DNA from: Hydrogenophaga taeniospiralis
GTDB lineage: Bacteria > Pseudomonadota > Gammaproteobacteria > Burkholderiales > Burkholderiaceae_C
Assembly (NCBI RefSeq): GCF_020510445.1
Contig: NZ_JAHBAG010000001.1
Coordinates: 1,898,501 to 1,962,500, forward strand
Reading direction: 5' to 3'
DNA length: 64,000 nt
Each line of letters opens with the position of its first letter. Positions within the stretch are counted from its first letter, which is position 1. The position numbers and the translations under genes were made by a program. Below the pieces are notes generated by a model. That model was not told the DNA's origin and made no database searches. It was given only the letters and a program-made list of their open reading frames with translations. Below are positions 51,097 through 60,219 of this stretch, piece after piece.

Positions 51097-52548
51097 TCAG
51101 GCCAGGCGGGTGCGGTGGCGCGCAATCTGCGTCAACACCTGGGCCGGCGCGGTGCCGCCCAGGGTGTTGCGGGCGTTGAGGCTGCCACGCAGGCTCAGGC
51201 ACTCGTACACGTCTTTTTCGATGGACGCGTTGAAGCCCTGCAGCACAGCCAGCGGCAGCTCGGACAGGTCGCAGGCGTGGCTGGTGGCGGCCTTCACGGC
51301 GTGGGCCACGGTTTCGTGCGCGTCGCGGAAGGGCAGGCCCTTCTTCACCAGGTAGTCGGCCAGGTCGGTGGCGGTGGCGTAGCCCTTCTTGGCCGCGTCT
51401 TCCATGGCCTGGGCGTTGACGGTGATGCCGCCTTCCTTCTGGCCGTTGGCCGGGTTGAGCTGGCCACCCACCATCTCGCAGAAGATGCGCAACGTGTCTT
51501 TCAGCGTGTCCACGGTGTCGAACAGCGGCTCTTTGTCTTCCTGGTTGTCCTTGTTGTAGGCCAGCGGCTGGCCCTTCATGAGCGTGAGCAGACCCATGAG
51601 GTGCCCGAACACCCGGCCGGTCTTGCCGCGGGCCAGCTCGGGCACGTCGGGGTTCTTCTTCTGCGGCATGATGGAACTGCCGGTGGTGAAGCGGTCGGCG
51701 ATCTTCACGAAGCCGAAGTTCTGGCTCATCCACAAGATCAGCTCCTCGCTGAAGCGGCTGATGTGCACCATGCACAACGAGGCGGCGGCGGTGAATTCGA
51801 TCGCGAAGTCGCGGTCGGACACACCGTCCAGGCTGTTCTGGCAGACCTGGGCCACGCCCTTGTCATCGACCATGCCCAGCGTGACGGCCACGCGTTCGCG
51901 GTCCAGCGGGTAGGTGGTGCCGGCCAGCGCGGCGCTGCCCAGCGGCAGGCGGTTGGTGCGGCGGCGCACGTCGGCCATGCGCTCGGCGTCGCGGGCGAAC
52001 ATTTCCACATAGGCCAACAGATGGTGGGCGAAGCTCACCGGCTGCGCCACCTGCAGGTGGGTGAAGCCGGGCAGGATCACTTCCACGTTCTTCTCGGCCA
52101 CGTCCACCAGCGCGGTTTGCAGCTCTTTCAGCAGATCGGAAATCAAATCGATCTCGCCGCGCAGCCACAGGCGCACGTCGGTGGCGACCTGGTCATTGCG
52201 GCTGCGGCCGGTGTGCAGGCGCTTGCCGGCGTCGCCCACCAGTTGGGTCAGGCGCGCTTCGATGTTCAGGTGCACGTCTTCCAGATCGAGCTTCCACTCA
52301 AACGTGCCGGCTTCGATCTCGCTGCGGATCTGCGCCATGCCGCGCTCGATGGCGGCGCGGTCGTCGGCGCCGATGATGCCCTGGGCGGCCAGCATTTCAG
52401 CGTGGGCCAGACTGCCGGTGATGTCGGCCAGCCAGAGGCGTTTGTCGAAGAAGACGCTGGCGGTGTAGCGCTTGACCAACTCGCTCATGGGCTCCGAGAA
52501 TAGGGCGGACCAGGCTTGGGATTTCTTGTCGAGTTGGTTGGTGGACAT
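51097..52548 (-). CDS. argH: Argininosuccinate lyase
   Basis: Last step of arginine biosynthesis: argininosuccinate to arginine and fumarate. 483 residues, tetrameric cytoplasmic enzyme of the fumarase/aspartase superfamily. VHLNIEARL and [16 protein letters not shown] are near the N-terminus, [20 protein letters not shown] holds the active-site His, and the signature [20 protein letters not shown] carries the catalytic Ser loop. ATG 52548 (MSTNQLDK) is preferred. It is divergent from the LytS/AlgZ-type kinase gene, an arrangement also found around algZ-algR in pseudomonads. Confidence 0.97.
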   Translation of the reverse strand: MSTNQLDKKSQAWSALFSEPMSELVKRYTASVFFDKRLWLADITGSLAHAEMLAAQGIIGADDRAAIERGMAQIRSEIEAGTFEWKLDLEDVHLNIEARLTQLVGDAGKRLHTGRSRNDQVATDVRLWLRGEIDLISDLLKELQTALVDVAEKNVEVILPGFTHLQVAQPVSFAHHLLAYVEMFARDAERMADVRRRTNRLPLGSAALAGTTYPLDRERVAVTLGMVDDKGVAQVCQNSLDGVSDRDFAIEFTAAASLCMVHISRFSEELILWMSQNFGFVKIADRFTTGSSIMPQKKNPDVPELARGKTGRVFGHLMGLLTLMKGQPLAYNKDNQEDKEPLFDTVDTLKDTLRIFCEMVGGQLNPANGQKEGGITVNAQAMEDAAKKGYATATDLADYLVKKGLPFRDAHETVAHAVKAATSHACDLSELPLAVLQGFNASIEKDVYECLSLRGSLNARNTLGGTAPAQVLTQIARHRTRLA

Positions 52549-52703
52549 GGTGGAGCCAGCGGCGTGTGGGTGAAGAAGGCGGCGCACAGGCCGCGGGCAA
52601 GGATGCTCAAGGGCTTGAGCCGGGTGCTGCTCGCCGGGGTTGGGGAAGGAAGGACGGCCTGTGCGCCTGTCCGTGGTTCCCGTGCCGGCCTATAGTGCGA
52701 CCC

Positions 52704-53765
52704 ATGAAAGATTCCCGAATTTTATCGACCTTCCAGGAGCTGGCCCCGGCGAAGGGCACGCGCCCCTTGCTCAAGATGCCCGAGCATGGCCAGGCCCATG
52801 AGCTGGTGTTCGACACCTGCCAGGTCGGGGTGGTGCTGCGCGCGGTGCTGTTCGTGCAGGCCATCGTGCTGGTGGCCTCGCTGTTTGAGTCCCAGTCCCT
52901 GTGGGGCTGGATGTCGCAGATGGCCATGCTCACCGGCGCGGCGCTGCCGGCCGTGCTGGCGTGGCTGCTGGTGGTGTGCATGCTCAAGCGGCCGCTCTGG
53001 TGTCTGCCGATGCCGCTCCAATGGACCGTGGGTGTTGGGCTGGGCGCGCTGGCGGCACTCTACGGTTGTGGTCTGTTGAACTGGATGGGCCTGCTGGAGC
53101 CCGCCCCCTGGCTGGGCAGTGCCGCGTCGGGGGCCCTGGTGGCCGCGGTGCTGGTGGCCGGGCTGGTGTGGCGCGCCAAGGCGCGCACCCCTGCCGGCAC
53201 CACGGCGCAGCTGGCCGAGCTGCAGGCGCGCATCCGGCCGCACTTTCTTTTCAACACGCTCAACAGCGCGATCGCGCTGGTGCGCGCCGAACCGGCCAAG
53301 GCCGAGCGACTGCTGGAAGACCTGAGCGAGCTGTTTCGCCACGCGCTGGCCGACGCCAAGGAGGCGGTTCCGCTGGGGCAGGAACTGGAACTGGCCCGGC
53401 ACTACCTGGCCATCGAGCAGGTGCGGTTCGGCGATCGTCTGCGGGTGGAGTGGAGCATCGACGAAAACGCCTCGCGGGCGAAGCTGCCGCCCCTGATCCT
53501 GCAGCCGCTGGTGGAAAATGCCGTGAAGCACGGCGTGGAGCCCAGCCCCATGGGGGCGGTGGTGCGCATCAGCACGAAGCGCCGCGGTTCGGTGGTGGTG
53601 ATCAAGGTGACCAACACGGTGCCGGCCGGCAGCGGCGTGCCCGGCCATGGTCTGGCGCTGGACAATGTGCGCCAGCGGCTGAACCTGTTGCACGACGTGC
53701 AGGGGCGTTTCCAGAGCGCACTGGTTGATGGGGTGTTTCAGGTGCGACTCGAAATACCGGTATAA
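52704..53765 (+). CDS. LytS/AlgZ-type sensor histidine kinase
   Basis: A 353-residue membrane kinase: four TM segments (about residues 43-155), then a His_kinase (PF06580) domain with RPHFLFNTLNSAIAL, where His180 is the phosphoacceptor, and an HATPase domain (LQPLVENAVKHGVEP as N box, GHGLALDNVRQRLNLL as G box). No PAS or extracytoplasmic sensory domain is present, so the signal probably enters through the membrane segment. It is followed after 36 bases by its LytTR response regulator. Confidence 0.93.
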   Translation: MKDSRILSTFQELAPAKGTRPLLKMPEHGQAHELVFDTCQVGVVLRAVLFVQAIVLVASLFESQSLWGWMSQMAMLTGAALPAVLAWLLVVCMLKRPLWCLPMPLQWTVGVGLGALAALYGCGLLNWMGLLEPAPWLGSAASGALVAAVLVAGLVWRAKARTPAGTTAQLAELQARIRPHFLFNTLNSAIALVRAEPAKAERLLEDLSELFRHALADAKEAVPLGQELELARHYLAIEQVRFGDRLRVEWSIDENASRAKLPPLILQPLVENAVKHGVEPSPMGAVVRISTKRRGSVVVIKVTNTVPAGSGVPGHGLALDNVRQRLNLLHDVQGRFQSALVDGVFQVRLEIPV

Positions 53766-53801
53766 GGTCTGTTTCTGAAGCCACAAGCAACGGAGCGTGA
53801 C

Positions 53802-54548
53802 ATGGCACTGAAGGTACTCATCGTTGACGACGAACTGCTGGCCCGCTCGCGGCTGCGCACGCTGCTGGGCGACTGCACCGATCCACACGCGGAGGTGGTG
53901 GGCGAGGCGAGCAATGCGGTGCAGGCCATGGAGCAGATCCGGCGCCTGCCCTGCGACCTGGTGCTGCTCGACATTCACATGCCCGGTGTGGACGGCATGG
54001 CGCTGGCGGCCACGTTGCGGGAATTGGCGGTACGGCCCATGGTCGTGTTCGTGACGGCGCACGCCGAACACGCGGTGCATGCCTTTGAACTCGAAGCCGC
54101 CGACTACCTGACCAAGCCCGTGCGGCTGGAGCGCCTGCAGCAGGCACTTCAGAAGGTGCAGCGCCTGCGCGCCGCCAGCGAGGCGGGCGCGGCCGACGAC
54201 ACGGGCGCAGGCGAGTGCCTCATCATCCAGGAGCGCGGGCGCAGCGAGCGCGTGGCGCTGGCCGACGTGATCTACCTCAAGGCCGAGCTGAAGTACATCA
54301 CCGTGCGCACGGCCGAGAAGGAACACATCTACGACGGCGCTCTGAGCGATCTGGAGCAGAAGTACGCGCATCTGTTTGTGCGGGTGCACCGCAATGCGCT
54401 GGTGGCGCGGCGCCGGGTGCGGGCGGTGGAGAAGCACAACGACCCGGTGGACGGCGAGGGCTGGACGGTGCGGCTCGATGGGGTGGACGAGCGTCTGGCC
54501 GTTTCCCGCCGGCAACTGGCGGCGGTTCGTGAAGCGCTGATGACTTGA
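53802..54548 (+). CDS. LytTR response regulator (AlgR-like)
   Basis: A 248-residue regulator. The receiver domain (1-120) has Asp9/Asp10, phosphoacceptor Asp57 in LLDIHMPG, and Lys in YLTKPVR. The LytTR DNA-binding domain (about 145-245) follows: RVALADVIYLKAELKYITVRTAEKEHIYDGAL and FVRVHRNALVARRRV. AlgR-type regulators control pili and exopolysaccharide in other proteobacteria; targets here are unknown. GGAGC precedes the ATG. Forms a two-gene unit with the kinase. Confidence 0.94.
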   Translation: MALKVLIVDDELLARSRLRTLLGDCTDPHAEVVGEASNAVQAMEQIRRLPCDLVLLDIHMPGVDGMALAATLRELAVRPMVVFVTAHAEHAVHAFELEAADYLTKPVRLERLQQALQKVQRLRAASEAGAADDTGAGECLIIQERGRSERVALADVIYLKAELKYITVRTAEKEHIYDGALSDLEQKYAHLFVRVHRNALVARRRVRAVEKHNDPVDGEGWTVRLDGVDERLAVSRRQLAAVREALMT

Positions 54549-54570
54549 GGTTTTTTGATGGGCTTGCTCC

Positions 54571-54796
54571 GGTCATCGGCAACCGGGGCGACCGATTCCG
54601 CTCATGTCCCCCGGGCCGTTCCGGCCCTCCTCCTTTACTTCGCTGCATCGGTCACCCCGGTTGCCGATGACCTCCCTGGTGCTCGGACGGCTCAATGCTT
54701 GAGTGCCCGCCCGGCTGTTGCTGGCGGGAACATGGCGTTCTGCATAGCGAAGTAAAGGAGGAGGGCCGGCGCAGCCGGGCCGGGGGACATGAGCGG
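54571..54796. repeat. Interleaved inverted-repeat element
   Basis: Two inverted-repeat pairs interlock. Arm A (54571-54594) is repeated inverted at 54649-54672 with one mismatch. Arm B (54598-54648), running from CCGCTCATG to CGCTGCAT, is repeated inverted with a few mismatches and small indels at 54742-54796. Smaller hairpins (CTCAA-TGC-TTGAG) lie between. The order A B A' B' cannot fold into both stems at once. It fills the 300-base spacer between the convergent response-regulator and recJ genes and contains no credible gene. It may be a nonautonomous mobile element or a terminator. Confidence 0.7.
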
Positions 54797-54849
54797 CGCA
54801 GAGCGCCATGGTCTCGCCAGCGTGCGAGGTTCAAGAACGAAACAGAATC

Positions 54850-56586
54850 TCAGACCTCAGCAGCTTCGATAAGGAAGCGCACCCTCCGCTGACCCTGCCA
54901 CTCATCCGCATCCAACCGGAACGCCAGCTTGACCCGCTCGGGCAAAGGCTCGGTGTGGCCAAACCAGATGCCGTCCACCGGCTCGCCCTGGTGCTTCATC
55001 TTCAGCGCCAGGTGCTTCTCGCCCACAAGACGCTGCGACACGATCTGCACTTCCTCGCAGAACACCGGCGGCGCAAAACCCTGGCCCCACACCTCCTTGT
55101 GCAGCGTGTCCACCAGGTCGGTGCGGCGGTACTGCTTGTCCAGCACGCCATCGGCCTCCATGCGGCGCTGCAGGGTGGCCGCGTCCAGCCACTCGTGGGC
55201 CACCTGCTGCAGCGCGGCCTCGAACACGTCCAGGTGCTCTTCGTCGATGGTGCAGCCCGCGGCCATGGCGTGGCCGCCGAAGCGCATCAACACGCCCGGG
55301 TGGCGCTTGGCCACCAGGTCCAGCGCGTCGCGCAGGTGAAAACCGGGGATGGAGCGGCCCGAGCCCTTGAGCTCGTTTTCCTTGCCCTCGGCGCCACTGG
55401 TGGCGAACACGAAGGTGGGGCGGTGCAGCTTGTCCTTCAGGCGCGAGGCCACGATGCCGACCACGCCCTCGTGGAAGTCCGGGTCGAACACGATCAGCGC
55501 GGGCGGGGGCTCTTCGGATTCGTCGAACATCTCTTCGGCCAGCGCCAGTGCCTGGTCGCGCATTTCGCCTTCGATGTTTTTGCGCTCGCGGTTGATGCCG
55601 TCCAGCGTGCGCGCGAGTTCGTCGGCACGCAGGCCGTCGTCGGTGGTCAGGCATTCGATGCCCAGGGTCATGTCGGCCAGGCGGCCGGCGGCGTTCAGGC
55701 GCGGGCCGAGGGCGAATCCGAAGTCGAAGCTGGTGGCCGCCTCGGGCTTGCGCGCCGCCACGTTGAACAGCGCCGTCATGCCCGGCGGCATAGCGCCGGC
55801 GCGCACCCGCTTCAGGCCCTGGGCCACGAGGCGGCGGTTGTTGGCGTCGAGCTTGACCACGTCGGCCACGGTGCCCAAGGCCACCAGGGGCAACAGCGTG
55901 TCGATCTTGGGTTGTGATTTCGCATCAAACACCCCCCGTTCGCGCAATTCGGCGCGCAGCGCCAGCAGCACGTAGAACATCACACCCACGCCGGCGATCG
56001 ACTTGCTTTCGAAGTCGCAGCCCGGCTGGTTGGGGTTCACGATCACGCAGTCGGTGGGGACGACCACCTCGCCGCCCTTGAGCGCGGGGAGGTGGTGGTC
56101 GGTCACGATCACCTGCAGGCCCAGCTCGCGTGCGGCGCGCACGCCGTCGATGCTGGCGATGCCGTTGTCCACCGTCACCAGCACGTCGGCGCCCTGCGCC
56201 TTCACGCGTTTGGCGATCGCGGGCGTGAGGCCGTAGCCGTCGGTCACGCGGTCGGGCACCAGGTAGCTGACGCGGTCATGGCCCATCGGCGCGCCCAGCA
56301 GGCGCAGGCCACGCAGGCCCACGGCGCAGGCGGTGGCGCCGTCGCAATCGTAGTCGGCCACGATGCAGATGGCCTGGTTGGCGGCCATGGCGTCGGCCAG
56401 GGCGCGGGCGGCATCCGCTGCGCCTTTCATGGTGGACGGGGGCAGCAGCAGCGAGAGCGCGTCGTCCAGCTGTTCCTTGGCGGTGATGCCGCGGGCGGCA
56501 AAGAGGCGGGCCAGCAGGGGGTGCAGGCCGGCCTGTTCCAGCGCCCAGGCGGCGCGGGGCGGGACATCGCGGGTGATGATCTTCAT
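54850..56586 (-). CDS. recJ: Single-stranded-DNA-specific exonuclease RecJ
   Basis: 5'-3' ssDNA exonuclease in recombination and mismatch repair, 578 residues. DHH-phosphoesterase motifs: VADYDCDGATA, VTVDNGIASIDG, VTDHHLPA (DHH), LGTVADVVKL. DHHA1 domain: GRSIPGFHLRDALDLV...RFGGHAMAAGCTI. The C-terminal OB-like domain ends in RVRFLIEAAEV. ATG 56586 overlaps the stop of the upstream gene (ATGA), so the two are coupled. Confidence 0.96.
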   Translation of the reverse strand: MKIITRDVPPRAAWALEQAGLHPLLARLFAARGITAKEQLDDALSLLLPPSTMKGAADAARALADAMAANQAICIVADYDCDGATACAVGLRGLRLLGAPMGHDRVSYLVPDRVTDGYGLTPAIAKRVKAQGADVLVTVDNGIASIDGVRAARELGLQVIVTDHHLPALKGGEVVVPTDCVIVNPNQPGCDFESKSIAGVGVMFYVLLALRAELRERGVFDAKSQPKIDTLLPLVALGTVADVVKLDANNRRLVAQGLKRVRAGAMPPGMTALFNVAARKPEAATSFDFGFALGPRLNAAGRLADMTLGIECLTTDDGLRADELARTLDGINRERKNIEGEMRDQALALAEEMFDESEEPPPALIVFDPDFHEGVVGIVASRLKDKLHRPTFVFATSGAEGKENELKGSGRSIPGFHLRDALDLVAKRHPGVLMRFGGHAMAAGCTIDEEHLDVFEAALQQVAHEWLDAATLQRRMEADGVLDKQYRRTDLVDTLHKEVWGQGFAPPVFCEEVQIVSQRLVGEKHLALKMKHQGEPVDGIWFGHTEPLPERVKLAFRLDADEWQGQRRVRFLIEAAEV

Positions 56587-57575
56587 AGGGGTTCGAGGGC
56601 TTTCCAGGCCGGGGGTGTGCCCAGCAGGTTTTTGAACAGGCGGCCAAGGCGGGCTGCGCCGCCGCGAGGGGCGCTGACCCTGGTTTGCGCACTGCGCTCG
56701 CCGCACAGCGTGAGTGTGACCGCTTCGCCGCGCCGCGCGCGCTCCAGCAGGGCGGGGATGTGTGTGGCGTCGAGTTCGGCCCAGGCCTGCGCCCAGGCGG
56801 CCCAGTCGGCGCGCAGCGCGGCCTGGCGCAGCGTGTCCGGCAGGGTGGGTGGCGGCTGCAGGGGGGTGGGGGATGCCACCGCGCCCGCGCCGCTGAGCCA
56901 CAGGCCGTTCACCGGAAACAGGCCACGGGCCGTGCGCGCGTCGTGCACCGGGTGGGTATAGAACAGCATCTGTGCCTCGCTTTGCAGGCGCTTGAGCACC
57001 TGGGCGCCGCCCGGGTTGCGCGGGCTCTCGGCCATCCACGCATCCACCTGGCGGCCGCTCACGCGGTCCAGGCTGGCGCAGGCGATGTCTCGCAGAGGCT
57101 CGCCGCTGGCGTGCCAGCGCGTGGCCGAGTCAAAACGCAGGGTCACGCCGTCTTCGGCACAGAAGGGCGCCAGGGCGTCGAACAGGGCGCGCGACTCCGG
57201 CTCGTCCAGCACCAGTTGCTCCAGCGGCAGCAGGCTGACCCGCTCCATGCCGACCTGGAAGTGGCAGGGGCTGAGCCAGGCCTGCGGCGTCGCGGGCTGC
57301 GCGCTGTGCGCGGCGGCCCAGGGAATCAGGCCGTCTTCGCAGGGGCTGCCGTCGGCCTGCGTCAGGCCCAGCGCCCGCGCCAGCGCGCGCTCGTGCGGCA
57401 GGCTCAGGCTGTGGTCGTCGCCCGCGTCCAGGGCCGCCGGCACCAGTTCGCCCAGCAGGGCCTCCAGCTGGGGCAGGCGCAGGCCTTTGAGCGTGGCCTG
57501 GCAGTCCGGCGCGCTGGCGCTGGCAAACGGGATCAGCAGGTGGCTGGGCAGCGGGGGCGGGGCGGGTGGGGCCAT
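56583..57575 (-). CDS. Conserved protein of unknown function
   Basis: About 330 residues, soluble. HLLIPFASASAPDC starts the conserved part; then LPHERALARALGL, DGLIPWAAAHSA, WLSPCHFQVGMERVSLLPLEQLVLDEPESRALFDALAPF, WMAESPRNPGGAQVLKRLQSEAQMLFYTHPVHDAR and FPVNGLWLSGAG. Relatives in Burkholderiales are sometimes labelled phosphoglycerate mutase, which is not supported by any visible motif. Starts at 57575, 57590 and a GTG at 57614 are possible. It is the first gene of an operon with recJ and divergent from lolC. Confidence 0.75.
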   Translation of the reverse strand: MAPPAPPPLPSHLLIPFASASAPDCQATLKGLRLPQLEALLGELVPAALDAGDDHSLSLPHERALARALGLTQADGSPCEDGLIPWAAAHSAQPATPQAWLSPCHFQVGMERVSLLPLEQLVLDEPESRALFDALAPFCAEDGVTLRFDSATRWHASGEPLRDIACASLDRVSGRQVDAWMAESPRNPGGAQVLKRLQSEAQMLFYTHPVHDARTARGLFPVNGLWLSGAGAVASPTPLQPPPTLPDTLRQAALRADWAAWAQAWAELDATHIPALLERARRGEAVTLTLCGERSAQTRVSAPRGGAARLGRLFKNLLGTPPAWKALEPL

Positions 57576-57636
57576 GGGGGCGACGGGCATGGGGGCGATT
57601 GTCGGGGATGCCACAATCCACCGCTGGACTCCAACG

Positions 57637-58893
57637 ATGCAAACCCCTTACGAACTCATCATCGGCTGGCGCTACACGCGCGCTGGCCGCGCCACGCGGC
57701 GCAACGGTTTCATTTCCTTCATCTCGGGCGTGTCCATGCTGGGTATCTCGCTGGGCGTGGCCGCGCTCATCATCGTGCTCTCGGTGATGAACGGTTTCCA
57801 GAAAGAGGTGCGCGACCGCATGCTCGGCGTGTTGTCCCACATCGAGGTGTTCGAGCCCGGCGGGCAGGCCATTCCAAACCTGACGGACACGCTGGCCGCC
57901 ATCGAACGCCACCCCGAGGTGCTGGGCGCGGCACCGTTCGTGGGCGCGCAGGCGCTGATCGCGCGCGGCGAAGACATGAAGGGCGCGCTGGTGCGTGGCA
58001 TCGACCCGGCGCTGGAGCCCAAGGTGACCGACCTCGTGGCCGACCTCGCCGACACCGTGCTGCCGCGGCTGGTGCCGGGCGAATTCGGCGTCATTCTCGG
58101 CGGCGAGCTGGCGCGCAGCCTGGGCGTGGGCATCGGCGACTCAGTAACCCTGATCGCGCCCAGCGGCCAGGTGACGCCCGCGGGTGTGGTGCCGCGCATC
58201 CGCCAGATGACGGTGGTGGGCACTTTCGATTCGGGCCACTTCGAATACGACTCGGCGCTGGCCCTGCTGCACCAGGACGACGCCGCGCGCATCTTCCGCG
58301 TGGAAGGCCCCACCGGCGTGCGCGTGAAGATCAAGAACCTGCACGAAGCGCGCGAGGTGGCGATTGACATCGCGAGCAGCCTCGACCCGGGCCTGCTGGT
58401 GCGCGACTGGACGCGCCAGAACCGCAGCTGGTTCGCCGCTGTGCAGCTGGAAAAACGCATGATGTTCATCATCCTCACGCTGATCGTGGCGGTGGCGGCG
58501 TTCAACCTCGTGTCCACGCTGGTGATGACGGTGACCGACAAGCGCGCCGACATCGCCATCCTGCGCACCCTGGGCGCGAGCCCGCGCAGCATCATGGGCG
58601 TCTTCATGGTGCAGGGCGCGATGGTGGGCGTGATCGGCACCGGCGTGGGCCTGCTGCTGGGCCTGGGTATCGCATTCAACATCGACACCCTCGTGCCCGC
58701 GCTGGAGCGCGCGCTGGGCGCGAGTTTCCTGCCGCAGGACGTCTACCTCATCAGCCGCATGCCCAGCGACCCGCAGCAGAGCGACATCATGCCGATCGCG
58801 CTGATCTCGCTGGCGCTGTCGTTCGTGGCCACGATCTACCCGAGCTGGCGTGCCAGCCGGGTGAACCCTGCCGAGGCGTTGCGCTATGAATGA
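57637..58893 (+). CDS. lolC: Lipoprotein-releasing ABC transporter permease (LolC/LolE family)
   Basis: A 418-residue inner-membrane permease that extracts outer-membrane lipoproteins. [10 protein letters not shown] is the typical N-terminus, followed by TM1 ([24 protein letters not shown]), a periplasmic domain of about 200 residues, and three C-terminal TMs with the MacB/FtsX-like coupling region [23 protein letters not shown]. It ends in [21 protein letters not shown]. It overlaps lolD by eight bases. No second permease follows, so a LolF-like homodimer is possible. Confidence 0.94.
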   Translation: MQTPYELIIGWRYTRAGRATRRNGFISFISGVSMLGISLGVAALIIVLSVMNGFQKEVRDRMLGVLSHIEVFEPGGQAIPNLTDTLAAIERHPEVLGAAPFVGAQALIARGEDMKGALVRGIDPALEPKVTDLVADLADTVLPRLVPGEFGVILGGELARSLGVGIGDSVTLIAPSGQVTPAGVVPRIRQMTVVGTFDSGHFEYDSALALLHQDDAARIFRVEGPTGVRVKIKNLHEAREVAIDIASSLDPGLLVRDWTRQNRSWFAAVQLEKRMMFIILTLIVAVAAFNLVSTLVMTVTDKRADIAILRTLGASPRSIMGVFMVQGAMVGVIGTGVGLLLGLGIAFNIDTLVPALERALGASFLPQDVYLISRMPSDPQQSDIMPIALISLALSFVATIYPSWRASRVNPAEALRYE

Positions 58894-59668
58894 CATCAAG
58901 AACCCCGTTCGCCCCGAGCCTGTCGACGGGCTCAGGACAGGCTCTGTCGAAGCCTCCGCCAAGGGGTTGGCGAGCCCATCAACAGGCTCGGCCCGCACGG
59001 AGGTGGTGCTGAGCGCCACCGGCCTCACCAAACGTTTCACCGAAGGCCGGCTCGACGTGACCGTGCTCACCGGCGTGGACTTGGCGGTGCGCGCGGGCGA
59101 GACGGTGGCCATCGTTGGCGCGTCCGGCTCGGGCAAGAGCACCTTGCTGCACCTGCTCGGTGGGCTGGACGCGCCCACCAGCGGCCGTGTGCAGCTGATG
59201 GGGCAGACGATGTCGGGCCTGAGCGCGGCGCAGCAGGGCGATCTGCGCAACCGGTACCTGGGCTTTGTGTACCAGTTCCACCACCTGCTGCCCGAGTTCA
59301 GCGCGCGCGACAACGTGGCCATGCCCTTGTGGATCCGCCGCATGCCGCGCGCCGAGGCCGCGCAGCGCGCCGCGCAGATGCTCACCCGCGTGGGCCTGGG
59401 CGAGCGCCTGCACCACCGGCCGGCCGAACTCTCGGGCGGCGAGCGCCAGCGCGTGGCGATCGCGCGGGCGCTGGTGACGCAGCCGGCCTGCGTGCTGGCC
59501 GACGAGCCCACCGGCAACCTGGACCGCGGCACCGCCGAGAGCGTGTTCCAGCTCATGCTGGAGCTGGCACGCGATCAGGGCACGGCCTTCATCGTCGTGA
59601 CGCACGACGAGACCCTGGCCGAGCGCTGCGCCCGCGTGCTGCGCCTGACCACCGGCGTGCTGACCTGA
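58886..59668 (+). CDS. lolD: Lipoprotein-releasing ABC transporter ATPase LolD
   Basis: A 260-residue ABC ATPase energising lipoprotein release. Walker [10 protein letters not shown] (78-86), Q-loop [16 protein letters not shown], signature [15 protein letters not shown], Walker [12 protein letters not shown], switch His in [15 protein letters not shown] is diagnostic of LolD. It overlaps lolC. Residues 7-36 (from [14 protein letters not shown] to PSTGSA) are absent from typical LolD (about 225 residues) and are encoded by a dispersed palindromic repeat. Confidence 0.94.
   Translation: MNDIKNPVRPEPVDGLRTGSVEASAKGLASPSTGSARTEVVLSATGLTKRFTEGRLDVTVLTGVDLAVRAGETVAIVGASGSGKSTLLHLLGGLDAPTSGRVQLMGQTMSGLSAAQQGDLRNRYLGFVYQFHHLLPEFSARDNVAMPLWIRRMPRAEAAQRAAQMLTRVGLGERLHHRPAELSGGERQRVAIARALVTQPACVLADEPTGNLDRGTAESVFQLMLELARDQGTAFIVVTHDETLAERCARVLRLTTGVLT
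58905..58996. repeat. Dispersed palindromic repeat inside lolD
   Basis: Built from several GAGCCTGTCGA/TCGACAGGCTC-type half-sites, for example CCGAGCCTGTCGACGGGCTC and GAGCCCATCAACAGGCTCGG. It is translated in frame as LolD residues 7-36. The 20-mer at 58912-58931 recurs with two changes at 27031-27050. Confidence 0.75.
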
Positions 59669-59678
59669 CGGGGGCCGC

Positions 59679-60140
59679 TCAGGGCTTGGTGCGGACGAAG
59701 CGCAGCGGTTTGTCCAGCCCCTGGCTGTGGAGCCACATCGTCGTGCCCTGCACCTCGACCCGTTCGGCCTTGCGCAGCGCATCCAGGTAGCGGGTTTCCT
59801 GCTCGGACACCCCCTCGCCACAGGCCATGCGGGTCGAGCCGATCTGCCCGAGCGCGATGCGGTCATGGATCAGCGTGTAGGTGCTGAAAAAGCCGTTGCA
59901 CGAGCCACTGCCCGTCACGCGACCGGCCTCGGGAAAGGCCAGCGTGGCCTTCACCTGGCCGAGCACGGGGCGACCCCCCAGGTCCTGCAGCAGCCATTCG
60001 CTGCCCACCAGCGGCGCGCTGGCCGGTGCGGCGGCCGGTGCTGCGGGTGCGGCACAGGCCACGAGCGACGCCAGCACGGGCAGGGCCAGCCAGAGCGGGG
60101 AGCGCGGGCCTGCGAGGCGGCGGGTGGCGTTGAGCGGCAT
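59679..60140 (-). CDS. META-domain lipoprotein (HslJ-like)
   Basis: A 153-residue envelope lipoprotein: signal peptide with lipobox LVAC, Ala/Pro tether, then a META/HslJ domain (GSEWLLQDLGGRPVLGQVKATLAF, GSGSCNGFFSTYTL, GSTRMACGEGVSEQETRYLDALRKAE). Family members are linked to heat or novobiocin tolerance; the mechanism is unknown. AAAGGA lies 7 bases before ATG 60140. It ends 10 bases from convergent lolD. Confidence 0.88.
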   Translation of the reverse strand: MPLNATRRLAGPRSPLWLALPVLASLVACAAPAAPAAAPASAPLVGSEWLLQDLGGRPVLGQVKATLAFPEAGRVTGSGSCNGFFSTYTLIHDRIALGQIGSTRMACGEGVSEQETRYLDALRKAERVEVQGTTMWLHSQGLDKPLRFVRTKP

Positions 60141-60219
60141 GGTGAGGTCCTTTCGGGGGTGTTGCAAAGGGGAAAATGGTGCGCCGGGCTTACCGTCACA
60201 ATGGCCCTTTTATACCGCC

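Noticed and set aside
54850..57039. A 729-codon frame that would extend RecJ upstream by about 150 residues
   Set aside because: RecJ starts naturally at MKIITRDVP (56586). The extension is a Pro/Arg/Ala-rich shadow of the coupled upstream gene, which itself has a coherent conserved product.
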